NCBI GenBank assembly: GCA_900113385.1
Contig: FOPE01000021.1
Span: forward strand, 1 to 51,041
DNA: 51,041 bases
Direction: 5' to 3'
Source: Lachnospiraceae bacterium C7
Lineage (GTDB): Bacteria > Bacillota > Clostridia > Lachnospirales > Lachnospiraceae
Under the pieces are notes generated by a model that saw nothing but the letters and a program-made list of their open reading frames with translations, was not told where the DNA came from and did no database searches. Below are positions 43,172-51,041 of the stretch, one piece after another. Within the stretch, counting starts at the first letter, position 1. Every line of letters starts with the position of its first letter. Made by a program: the position numbers and the translations under genes.

Positions 43172-44218
43172 GTGAGCGTATTAATAGCAATAATTATATT
43201 TAGTGTAATTGTTTTATTTCATGAATTGGGACATTTTTTATTTGCAAAAGCAAATAATGTTAGAGTTAATGAATTTTCCTTGGGTTTAGGACCAACAATT
43301 TGGGGATTTAAAAAAGGCGAAACAAAATATTCCATTAAGGCATTGCCGTTTGGTGGGGCCTGCATGATGGAAGGTGAAGATGAAGAAAGTAATGATGGTA
43401 GAGCATTTAATAATGCATCAATTTTAGGAAGAATGAGCATTGTTTTTGCAGGCCCATTTTTCAATTTTATTATGGCCTTTGTTTTTGCAACAATTGTAAT
43501 TATGGCAGTGGGTTACGATAAGCCAACAGTTATGGGAATCAGCGATAATTCAGCCGCTCAAGAGGCTAGTATTAAAGCTGGAGATGAAATTGTTGCAATG
43601 AACAATAAAAAAATTCATTTCTTCTCTGAGATAGGTGCATATAGTATTTTTCATCCAGGTGAAAAAGTAGATGTAACCTTTGTTAGAAATGGAAAAGAAA
43701 AACATGCTTCTCTTACTCCAAAATACAGTAAAGAGTATAAAACATACATGTATGGTTTTATGGGAGGCGACGTTGAGAAAAAGCCAACGTTAATTGATTC
43801 AGCTAAACATGGAGTGTATAAATTTAATTATTATATTTACACTACTTTTGAAAGCTTGAGATTAATGGTAACAGGTAAAGTCTCAGTAAATGATTTAAGT
43901 GGCCCGGTAGGAATTGTTAAGAGTATGGGTGATACCTACAATAGTGCCAAAACTACAAATGGATTGTTTGTAGCACTTATCTCATTATTAAATTATGCAA
44001 CTATGCTTTCCGCAAACTTAGGAATTATGAACTTATTACCATTGCCAGCATTAGATGGTGGTAGATTATTGTTCCTTATTTTTGAAGCTATTTTAAAACC
44101 ATTTAATAAAGAAATAGACAGAGAAAAAGAAGGCATGGTTAATTTAGCAGGAATACTTATATTACTATGCTTGATGGGTGTGGTAATGTTTAATGATATA
44201 AGAAAATTGATAATATAA
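43172..44218 (+). CDS. rseP: RseP-type site-2 intramembrane metalloprotease
   Basis: The 348-residue protease has the zinc motif HELGH (17-21) in its first membrane helix, a single PDZ domain (about 115-190) and NLLPLPALDGGR with the third zinc ligand near the C-terminal helices. The GTG at 43172 is preferred because AAGGTGG lies just upstream and the protein then starts at the first helix. A GTG at 43157 inside dxr lacks a site. It cleaves membrane-bound anti-sigma factors or signal peptides; the substrate here is unknown. Confidence 0.93.
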   Translation: MSVLIAIIIFSVIVLFHELGHFLFAKANNVRVNEFSLGLGPTIWGFKKGETKYSIKALPFGGACMMEGEDEESNDGRAFNNASILGRMSIVFAGPFFNFIMAFVFATIVIMAVGYDKPTVMGISDNSAAQEASIKAGDEIVAMNNKKIHFFSEIGAYSIFHPGEKVDVTFVRNGKEKHASLTPKYSKEYKTYMYGFMGGDVEKKPTLIDSAKHGVYKFNYYIYTTFESLRLMVTGKVSVNDLSGPVGIVKSMGDTYNSAKTTNGLFVALISLLNYATMLSANLGIMNLLPLPALDGGRLLFLIFEAILKPFNKEIDREKEGMVNLAGILILLCLMGVVMFNDIRKLII

Positions 44219-44237
44219 TTAGATTTTTGGAGGCAAT

Positions 44238-45293
44238 ATGTCTAGAAATACAACAAAGATTGTTAAAATTGGAGATAAAGTCATTGGTGGTGGCAATCCA
44301 ATTATGATTCAATCTATGACAAATACTAAAACAGAGGATGTTGAAGCAACTGTTGCTCAGATTAATCGTTTAGCAGCTGCAGGTTGTGATATTATTAGAG
44401 TTGCTGTTCCTACAAAGGAAGCAGCTTATGCAATTAAAGAGATAAAAAAACAAATTAATATTCCTCTTGTGGCAGATATTCATTTTGACTATAGATTAGC
44501 AATACTTGCAATGGAAAATGGAGCTGATAAAATTCGTATTAATCCAGGAAATATTGGAAGTGATGAAAGAGTCAAAGCTGTAGTTGACGTTGCAAAAGAA
44601 AGAAATATACCAATTCGAGTAGGTGTTAACTCTGGTTCTTTAGAGAAACACATCATTGAAAAATATAATGGTGTAACAGCTGAGGGACTAGTTGAAAGTG
44701 CTTTAGAAAAAGCAAAATTAATTGAAGATATGGGATATGATAATCTAGTAATTAGTATTAAGTCTTCAGATGTGCTTATGAGTGTTAAAGCACACGAACT
44801 TATTGCAGATAAAACTGATCACCCACTTCATGTAGGAATTACCGAAGCAGGAACTTTACTTCGTGGAAACATTAAATCATCAATAGGATTAGGTTTAATA
44901 TTAAATCAAGGAATTGGTGATACTATTAGAGTTTCTTTAACAGGTGATCCGGAACAAGAAATTAAAACAGCAAAGCTTGTTTTAAAAACACTAGGATTAA
45001 GACAAGGTGGCATTGAAGTTGTATCTTGTCCAACATGTGGTAGAACACAGATTAATTTAATCAAACTTGCTAATGAAGTGGAAGATCTTGTTGCTAATTA
45101 CGATCTTGACATCAAAGTGGCAGTTATGGGCTGTGTCGTTAATGGACCGGGAGAAGCTAAAGAAGCAGATCTTGGTGTTGCAGGTGGTGCTGGAGTAGGT
45201 CTTTTGATAAAGAAAGGCGAAGTATATAAAAAAGTTCCAGAAGAACAATTACTTGCAGAGTTAAAAAATGAATTAGATCACTGGGGAGAATAA
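44238..45293 (+). CDS. ispG: 4-hydroxy-3-methylbut-2-enyl diphosphate synthase (flavodoxin)
   Basis: The 351-residue enzyme works near the end of the MEP pathway with a 4Fe-4S cluster. Marks: MIQSMTNTKTEDVEAT, RINPGNIG, and the cluster cysteines in SCPTCGRTQ and VMGCVVNGPGEAKEAD. GGAGG precedes the ATG. polC begins 3 nt after the stop codon. Confidence 0.97.
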   Translation: MSRNTTKIVKIGDKVIGGGNPIMIQSMTNTKTEDVEATVAQINRLAAAGCDIIRVAVPTKEAAYAIKEIKKQINIPLVADIHFDYRLAILAMENGADKIRINPGNIGSDERVKAVVDVAKERNIPIRVGVNSGSLEKHIIEKYNGVTAEGLVESALEKAKLIEDMGYDNLVISIKSSDVLMSVKAHELIADKTDHPLHVGITEAGTLLRGNIKSSIGLGLILNQGIGDTIRVSLTGDPEQEIKTAKLVLKTLGLRQGGIEVVSCPTCGRTQINLIKLANEVEDLVANYDLDIKVAVMGCVVNGPGEAKEADLGVAGGAGVGLLIKKGEVYKKVPEEQLLAELKNELDHWGE

Positions 45294-45296
45294 ACA

Positions 45297-48200
45297 TTGA
45301 AAAAGTTTTTTGAAGTGTTTCCAACCTTGAAAATCGAAGATGGCAGCGTTCATCAATTAATGGAGAATGCTGATGTAACTAGAGTAAGTGCGAATCATGA
45401 CAGAAGTCATATTCGCATTTATTTACATGCAGAAAGATTGATTTTCAAGTCAAATATACATAAGATTGAAAATGAAATAAAAAAACAATTATTTCCTAGA
45501 AATGACATACGAATTAATATAATAGAAAAATTTACATTATCTAGTCAATATACACCCAAAAAACTTTTAGAGGTGTATAGAGATAGTCTTTTAGGGGAAC
45601 TAGAAGAGCATAGCGTAATGGAATACAATCTTTTACGTAAAGCTAAAATGGAATTTACAGATGATACTCATCTTAATTTAACTTTAGATAATACTATAAT
45701 TGCAAAGACACGTTCAGATGAAATAGTAGAATTCCTTGAAAAAGTAATTTGTGAAAGATGTGGCTGTGATTTGTGTATTAAGGTACTTTACGAGGAACCA
45801 GAAGAAAGTAAATACCGTAAAAATAGTGAAGAACAAGTTAGACAAAAAGTAGCTCACATTATGGAACGTACAAGAGGCGCTCTTGAACAAGAAGCTGATG
45901 ATCCATACGAAGATGGTCAGGATGAAAAAGACCGTTTGAAATCAATAGATAAAGTCTTAGGTCAAATGGAAAAAGGTGGCAGTAAAAAAGACAAAAATAA
46001 CGATTCTAGTAAAGGTGGTAAATCTGCAAAAGCAGGAAACACTCACAATGATGGCAAGTCCAAAAAGTCCGATTTCAAAAAAGGTGACTTTAAGAAATTT
46101 GATAGAGGCTTTAAAAAATCCAATAATCCAGATGTAGTATATGGAAGAGACTTTGAAGAAGAAGCAATAGCTATTGCTAAAATACAAGAGCCAATTGGTG
46201 ATGTAGTAATTCGTGGACAGGTTCTTTCAGTTGACACAAGAGAAATCCGTAATGAAAGAACTATTATTATGTTTAATGTTACAGATTTTACAGATACAAT
46301 TTGTGCAAAGATTTTTGCAAGAAACGAGCAAGTCGAAGAAATTACAGCGTGGGTTAAAAATGGCAACTTCGTAAAAGTAAAAGGAACAGCAATTTTAGAT
46401 AAATATGATGGTGATATTACAATCAATTCAATATCAGGTATAAAAAAAATGGCTGATTTTACAACTACCCGCATGGATACAGCACCAGAGAAAAGAGTAG
46501 AATTACACTGCCATACTAAGATGAGTGATATGGATGGTGTTACTGATGTAAAAGATTTAGTAAAACGTGCAATGAAATGGGGACACAAGGCTTTAGCAAT
46601 TACTGATCATGGTGATGTGCAGGCTTTCCCAGATGCTAATCATGCAGTTGAAGGAATAGATACTGATTTTAAAGTTATTTATGGAGTAGAAGCATATTTA
46701 GTAGATGATACAAAAGACATTATTACAAATTCAAAAAATCAATCACTAAAGGAAACTTACGTTGTTTTTGATTTAGAAACAACAGGTTTTAGTCCAGAAA
46801 ATAATAAAATCATAGAAATTGGTGCAGTAAAAGTCGAGGAAGGTAAAATAGTCGATAAATTTTCAACTTTTGTAAATCCAGAGACACCAATTCCGTTTAG
46901 AATTGAACAATTAACATCAATAAATGATGGAATGGTTATAGATGCACCAACTATAGATGCTATTTTGCCTCAGTTTATGGAGTTTTGCAAAGGTGCTATA
47001 ATGGTTGCACATAATGCAGATTTTGACATGAGTTTTATTAAACGTAATTGCAAATTGTTAGGTATTGAATGTGATCCAACGATTATTGATACTGTTTCTT
47101 TGGCGCGTATTTTATTGCCACAGTTAAATAGATTTAAGCTTGATACAGTAGCTAAAGCTTTAGGAATTTCGCTGGATAATCATCATAGAGCTGTAGATGA
47201 TGCAGGATGTACAGCAGAGATATTTGTTAAATTTATTGAAATGTTAGGAGAACGTGATATTTATACTCTTGATGAAGTAAATAAATTAGGTGTAGCCACT
47301 GACGAGACTATAATGAAAATGCCAACATATCATGCAATTATTTTGGCTACATGTGACCAAGGTCGTACTAATCTCTATAAGTTAGTATCAATGGCTCACG
47401 TAAAATATTATAGGAAGCGACCAAGAATTCCAAAGAGCCAATTTATTAAATATAGAGATGGGCTACTAATAGGATCAGCTTGTGAAGCTGGTGAATTATT
47501 CAAAGCTATTGAAGGTGGACGACCAGAAGAAGAGATTGCTAGATTGGCTGAATTTTATGATTATTTTGAAGTACAACCAATAGGCAATAATGCCTTTATG
47601 TTGAAAAGCGATAAATCTCCAGCAGAGACAGAAGAAGATTTACGTGATTATAATCGTAAAATCGTTAAATTAGGTGAAGAGTTTAATAAATTAGTAGTTG
47701 CAACATGTGACGTGCATTTTATGGATCCAGAAGATGAGATCTATAGACGAATTATCATGGCTGGTAAAGGTTTTAAAGATGCAGATGATCAGCCACCATT
47801 GTATTTACATACAACACAAGAAATGTTAGATGAGTTTGAATATTTAGGTAGCGAAAAAGCAGAAGAAATCGTTATAACTAATACAAACAAAATCGCTGAT
47901 ATGTGTGAAAAAATATCACCAGTTAGACCAGATAAATGTCCTCCAGTTATTGAAAATTCAGATCAAATGCTTAGGGATATTTGTTACAATAAAGCTCATA
48001 ACATGTACGGTGAAGATTTGCCACCAATTGTAAAAGAAAGGTTAGATCGAGAACTTAATTCCATTATATCGAATGGATATGCCGTTATGTATATTATTGC
48101 ACAAAAATTAGTGTGGAAATCTAATGAAGATGGATATTTAGTAGGATCCCGTGGATCTGTAGGAAGTTCTTTTGTTGCTACAATGTCAGGTGTAACAGAA

Positions 48201-49859
48201 GTTAATCCTCTTCATGCCCACTATTTATGTCCAAAATGTAAATACAGTGATTTTGATTCAGATCTTGTAAAATCCTATGCAGGCCGAGCTGGGTGTGATA
48301 TGCCAGATAAAATTTGTCCAGTATGTGGAACACCACTAGGAAAAGAAGGATTTGATATTCCTTTCGAAACTTTCCTTGGATTTAAAGGTAACAAAGAGCC
48401 AGATATCGATCTTAATTTCTCGGGAGAATATCAAAGTAAGGCTCATAAGTATACAGAGATTATCTTCGGAGAAGGCCAAACTTTTAAAGCCGGAACAATT
48501 GGAACTTTAGCTGATAAAACAGCTTTCGGTTATGTTAAAAATTATTACGAGGAACGAGATCAACACAAGAGAAACTGCGAAATTGATAGAATTGTTAAAG
48601 GATGTGTAGGAGTAAGACGTACAACAGGACAACATCCCGGAGGAATCGTAGTATTACCAATGGGTGAGCAAATTTATACTTTTACACCGGTACAGCATCC
48701 AGCTAATGATATGACTGTTGATATTACAACAACACATTTTGATTATCACTCAATTGATCATAACTTATTAAAACTAGATATTCTCGGTCATGATGATCCT
48801 ACCATGATTCGTATGCTTCAAGATTTAACTGGACTTGATCCTACAACAATTCCGCTTGATGATAAAGTGGTTATGTCATTGTTTCAAGACACATCAGCCC
48901 TTGGGGTTACACCAGACCAATTACGTGGATGCGATTTGGGAGCATTGGGTATTCCAGAGTTTGGTACAGATTTTGCCATGGGCATGCTTAGGGATACTAA
49001 ACCTCAAGAGTTTTCAGACTTAATACGAATTTCAGGATTGTCTCATGGTACTGACGTATGGTTAGGAAATGCTCAAACCTTAATTCAAGAAGGTACAGCA
49101 ACAATTTCAACTGCTATTTGTACTCGAGATGATATTATGACATATTTAATTCAAAAAGGATTAGACTCAGAAGAATCATTTAAAATAATGGAAGCAGTTC
49201 GTAAAGGTAGAGTAGCTGGTAAAAAATGTGCAGAGTGGGATGAATGGAAGCAAGATATGATAGATCATGGCGTTCCAGATTGGTATATGTGGTCTTGTGA
49301 AAAAATTAAGTACATGTTCCCTAAAGCCCATGCAGCAGCTTATGTAATGATGGCTTGGAGAATTGCATATTGTAAAGTTTACTATCCTTTAGCATATTAT
49401 GCAGCATATTTTTCAATTAGAGCAACAGCCTTTAACTATGAGATTATGTGTATGGGCCAAGAAAAATTAGAAGCAAATATGGATAAACTAGAGCAGAATG
49501 AAAACTTGAGTAAAAAAGAACAAGATATGTATAAAGATATGAAAATAGTTCAAGAGATGTATGCTCGTGGTTTTGAATTCGCGCCAATTGATGTGTATAA
49601 AGCAAAACCAAATAGATTTCAAATTGTAGACGGTAAGCTTATGCCATCTTTTAATAGTATAGAGGGCTTAGGTGATAATGCAGCAATTAATATAGCAGAA
49701 GCATCAAAAAATGGCCCTTATCTTTCAAAGGATGATTTCAAAGAAAGAACTAAAGCTCCACAAAAAGTTTGTGATACTATGGCAGAACTTGGATTGCTTG
49801 GTGACATACCAGAGTCTAATCAGTTGTCATTGTTTGATTTTGCAGGTGGTGCCTTTTAA
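45297..49859 (+). CDS. polC: DNA polymerase III subunit alpha, PolC type
   Basis: The 1520-residue replicative polymerase of low-GC Gram-positives. The TTG start has GGGGAG upstream, within the end of ispG. Domain order: N-terminal domain (1-200), a lysine-rich low-complexity linker (about 215-285), an OB fold (about 300-395), a PHP domain (from about 401, VELHCHTKMSDMDG) that is split by a 3'-5' exonuclease (from about 488, VFDLETTGF, D492/E494), then the polymerase with a four-cysteine zinc site (CPKCKYSD ... CPVCG) and PDIDLNFSGEYQ. It is about 80 residues longer than Bacillus PolC, partly from the linker. It ends with SNQLSLFDF, the beta-clamp-binding type motif. Confidence 0.97.
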   Translation: MKKFFEVFPTLKIEDGSVHQLMENADVTRVSANHDRSHIRIYLHAERLIFKSNIHKIENEIKKQLFPRNDIRINIIEKFTLSSQYTPKKLLEVYRDSLLGELEEHSVMEYNLLRKAKMEFTDDTHLNLTLDNTIIAKTRSDEIVEFLEKVICERCGCDLCIKVLYEEPEESKYRKNSEEQVRQKVAHIMERTRGALEQEADDPYEDGQDEKDRLKSIDKVLGQMEKGGSKKDKNNDSSKGGKSAKAGNTHNDGKSKKSDFKKGDFKKFDRGFKKSNNPDVVYGRDFEEEAIAIAKIQEPIGDVVIRGQVLSVDTREIRNERTIIMFNVTDFTDTICAKIFARNEQVEEITAWVKNGNFVKVKGTAILDKYDGDITINSISGIKKMADFTTTRMDTAPEKRVELHCHTKMSDMDGVTDVKDLVKRAMKWGHKALAITDHGDVQAFPDANHAVEGIDTDFKVIYGVEAYLVDDTKDIITNSKNQSLKETYVVFDLETTGFSPENNKIIEIGAVKVEEGKIVDKFSTFVNPETPIPFRIEQLTSINDGMVIDAPTIDAILPQFMEFCKGAIMVAHNADFDMSFIKRNCKLLGIECDPTIIDTVSLARILLPQLNRFKLDTVAKALGISLDNHHRAVDDAGCTAEIFVKFIEMLGERDIYTLDEVNKLGVATDETIMKMPTYHAIILATCDQGRTNLYKLVSMAHVKYYRKRPRIPKSQFIKYRDGLLIGSACEAGELFKAIEGGRPEEEIARLAEFYDYFEVQPIGNNAFMLKSDKSPAETEEDLRDYNRKIVKLGEEFNKLVVATCDVHFMDPEDEIYRRIIMAGKGFKDADDQPPLYLHTTQEMLDEFEYLGSEKAEEIVITNTNKIADMCEKISPVRPDKCPPVIENSDQMLRDICYNKAHNMYGEDLPPIVKERLDRELNSIISNGYAVMYIIAQKLVWKSNEDGYLVGSRGSVGSSFVATMSGVTEVNPLHAHYLCPKCKYSDFDSDLVKSYAGRAGCDMPDKICPVCGTPLGKEGFDIPFETFLGFKGNKEPDIDLNFSGEYQSKAHKYTEIIFGEGQTFKAGTIGTLADKTAFGYVKNYYEERDQHKRNCEIDRIVKGCVGVRRTTGQHPGGIVVLPMGEQIYTFTPVQHPANDMTVDITTTHFDYHSIDHNLLKLDILGHDDPTMIRMLQDLTGLDPTTIPLDDKVVMSLFQDTSALGVTPDQLRGCDLGALGIPEFGTDFAMGMLRDTKPQEFSDLIRISGLSHGTDVWLGNAQTLIQEGTATISTAICTRDDIMTYLIQKGLDSEESFKIMEAVRKGRVAGKKCAEWDEWKQDMIDHGVPDWYMWSCEKIKYMFPKAHAAAYVMMAWRIAYCKVYYPLAYYAAYFSIRATAFNYEIMCMGQEKLEANMDKLEQNENLSKKEQDMYKDMKIVQEMYARGFEFAPIDVYKAKPNRFQIVDGKLMPSFNSIEGLGDNAAINIAEASKNGPYLSKDDFKERTKAPQKVCDTMAELGLLGDIPESNQLSLFDFAGGAF

Positions 49860-49863
49860 TACA

Positions 49864-49897
49864 AAATGCTAGGAAATAAATTCCTAGCATTTTTTTA
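49864..49897. terminator. Bidirectional Rho-independent terminator
   Basis: AAATGCTAGGAA (49864-49875) pairs perfectly with TTCCTAGCATTT (49881-49892). T runs on the right, and A runs on the left, allow it to stop both polC transcription and the converging gene. Confidence 0.9.
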
Positions 49898-49899
49898 TT

Positions 49900-50940
49900 T
49901 TAAGCGCCAGCTTTGATTTCTAGAGGATTAATTCTTTCAGGTGCATTAATTGGTGCATAGTAAGCTTGTTTTGTAGAATAGTCAAAAAAGAAAACATAGT
50001 TTGATGTTATATTGATATTAGTGAAGATACCTACTTTTACTTGAACGGGATCTTCATCTTTATTTAAATTTTTATAGCAAAGGCCTGGCTTTTTAGAATC
50101 ATTTTTTTGGTAAAATACCATATTTTTTGAAACATTATAACAGTCAACTCTATCATTTATAATTGTTTTAGCTTTAGTATCAGCAGTTGTCATTGAAAGA
50201 GAATAATTCTTGTTTACATTCATGTAAAAAATGCGTCCGGATTTGTCAACCAAAGGTTTATAACAATTGCAATTGTAGTATAAATCAGAAGTATCTGTAC
50301 CAGTGTTAAATTTATATAGTTTACCTTGTTCATCTGTATTGTTGTAGTAAAAAGCATCTTCCTTAGAAGCACATGTGAAAATATAAGTCGGTAGAACCTG
50401 TTGCTTTTCTTCGCCGTCAATTCTTACTTTATATAAAGTTGTAGCACTTTCCGTGTCATAGTGCAAATAGTAAATATAGTTTCCAAGCAAGGAGGCATAA
50501 ATACATGGCTTTTCATCTAAAATTAAAGTATCACCTTTCCCATCTTTTCTAATACGACATAAACTATTGTTATTGTATGAGAAAAAAGAATAGTCATTAT
50601 TTGAACTAGTATTATTGCGAACATAATATATATAATTATCATCTACATTAATATACATTACACAATCATCATTTATTTTTTGGGCTTTCGTTAAATCAGA
50701 ACTCATTTTATAAAGTTTATTGCCATCACTTGGATTTGCAAAATAGATTGTGTCATTAAATTCGCAGAAAAGTCCAGCATTATAAAGATTGCCACCACTA
50801 TTTCCATTTACATAATTAGTGTTCATTATTGTTTTTTCTAAATTACGCTTATTAATTACCATAATTGCCACTACTATTACAATAACTGCAACGATAATGA
50901 TAGGAATAATTATTTTTAACAATTTAATAACTTTTTTCAT
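49900..50940 (-). CDS. Membrane-anchored DUF5050-type beta-propeller protein
   Basis: The 346-residue protein has one N-terminal membrane segment (about 8-30) and an outside part made of repeated short strands: NTIYFANPSDGNKLYKM, NYIYYVRNN, NSLCRIRKDGKGDTLI, NYIYYLHYDTES, TLYKVRIDGEEKQ and similar. The pattern (I/L)Y-x-(I/M)-x-x-D-G matches the DUF5050 family, which forms beta-propeller-like surface domains in Clostridia. The function is unknown. The start has only a weak AGG upstream, so the true start is not certain. It converges on polC with a shared terminator. Confidence 0.78.
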   Translation of the reverse strand: MKKVIKLLKIIIPIIIVAVIVIVVAIMVINKRNLEKTIMNTNYVNGNSGGNLYNAGLFCEFNDTIYFANPSDGNKLYKMSSDLTKAQKINDDCVMYINVDDNYIYYVRNNTSSNNDYSFFSYNNNSLCRIRKDGKGDTLILDEKPCIYASLLGNYIYYLHYDTESATTLYKVRIDGEEKQQVLPTYIFTCASKEDAFYYNNTDEQGKLYKFNTGTDTSDLYYNCNCYKPLVDKSGRIFYMNVNKNYSLSMTTADTKAKTIINDRVDCYNVSKNMVFYQKNDSKKPGLCYKNLNKDEDPVQVKVGIFTNINITSNYVFFFDYSTKQAYYAPINAPERINPLEIKAGA

Positions 50941-50968
50941 ATATATTAACCTGTTATGAAGTGACCTT

Positions 50969-50974
50969 TGTCAA
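50969..50974 (-). promoter_or_regulatory. Possible -35 box for the DUF5050-type gene
   Basis: Read on the minus strand, TTGACA lies 29 nt before the start codon. A good -10 box is not evident (TTAATA at the expected distance abuts the start), so the transcript might be nearly leaderless or the promoter may lie elsewhere. Confidence 0.3.
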
Positions 50975-51041
50975 GTGTAAATTGCAAAAATCACCACATT
51001 TCCTTTCTTTTAAATTTTAACACTGGGTACAGAGGTAGAAC

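Noticed and set aside
46043-46588. Minus-strand open frame of 181 codons inside polC
   Set aside because: It lies wholly within the coding frame of polC, without a start signal or recognisable domain.

Overview
The window comes from an AT-rich, Gram-positive Clostridia-type genome. The best fit is a Lachnospiraceae-like anaerobe. This rests on the firmicute gene order rpsB-tsf-pyrH-frr-uppS-cdsA-dxr-rseP-ispG-polC, a perfect CIRCE element before groES-groEL, PolC-type polymerase, strong Shine-Dalgarno sites, and gene families common in gut Clostridia (reversed-domain GH3, UgpC/MsmX ATPase, PucR/CdaR-type regulator, Cthe_2159-like protein, DUF5050, DUF1858). No tRNA, rRNA, CRISPR array, insertion sequence or phage gene was seen.

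Layout. 1-3.2 kb: a decayed pair of ABC half-exporter genes, collapsed by at least three internal deletions, behind a promoter region with repeated TTAGTTGT-type sites. 3.4-8.6 kb: a LytTR response regulator and GHKL sensor kinase pair (AgrA/AgrC-like), then a membrane-anchored GH3 glycosidase with reversed domain order. 8.8-11.2 kb: a stand-alone sugar-ABC ATPase and a PucR/CdaR-type regulator. 11.2-19.9 kb: a second-type topoisomerase pair (ParE/ParC-like), folC, a large chimeric protein (degenerate FolB and FolK domains, a roughly 300-residue acidic linker and an intact HAD phosphatase), a CPBP membrane protease and another HAD hydrolase. 20.8-22.2 kb: a compact operon of a DUF1858 redox-disulfide protein, an unrecognised protein and a hemerythrin-like di-iron protein. 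22.5-28.6 kb: NADPH-type glutamate synthase gltB-gltD. 28.7-32.3 kb: MYG1-like hydrolase, Cthe_2159-like surface protein, ArsR-type metalloregulator, Cof-type phosphatase. 32.7-34.8 kb: HrcA/CIRCE-controlled groES-groEL.

35.0-49.9 kb is the translation/envelope/isoprenoid/replication supercluster. rpsB has a structured 5' leader, and tsf is preceded by alternative hairpins. A two-gene cell-envelope cassette (a polysaccharide deacetylase-like protein with altered metal ligands, and a bactofilin) sits between tsf and pyrH. Then follow pyrH, frr, uppS, cdsA, a second promoter, dxr, rseP, ispG and polC. A bidirectional terminator separates polC from a converging DUF5050 membrane-anchored protein gene at the right edge.

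The most unusual observations are: the chimeric FolB*-FolK*-acidic linker-HAD protein, whose folate-synthesis active sites are lost while folC next door is intact; the DUF1858/unknown/hemerythrin operon behind a perfect palindrome; the rpsB leader RNA; the deacetylase-bactofilin insertion in a normally uninterrupted cluster; and a 28-bp tandem repeat that has copied the 3' end of a gene. No single clearly new defence or mobile system was found. All functional calls are from reading motifs by eye, without database searches.
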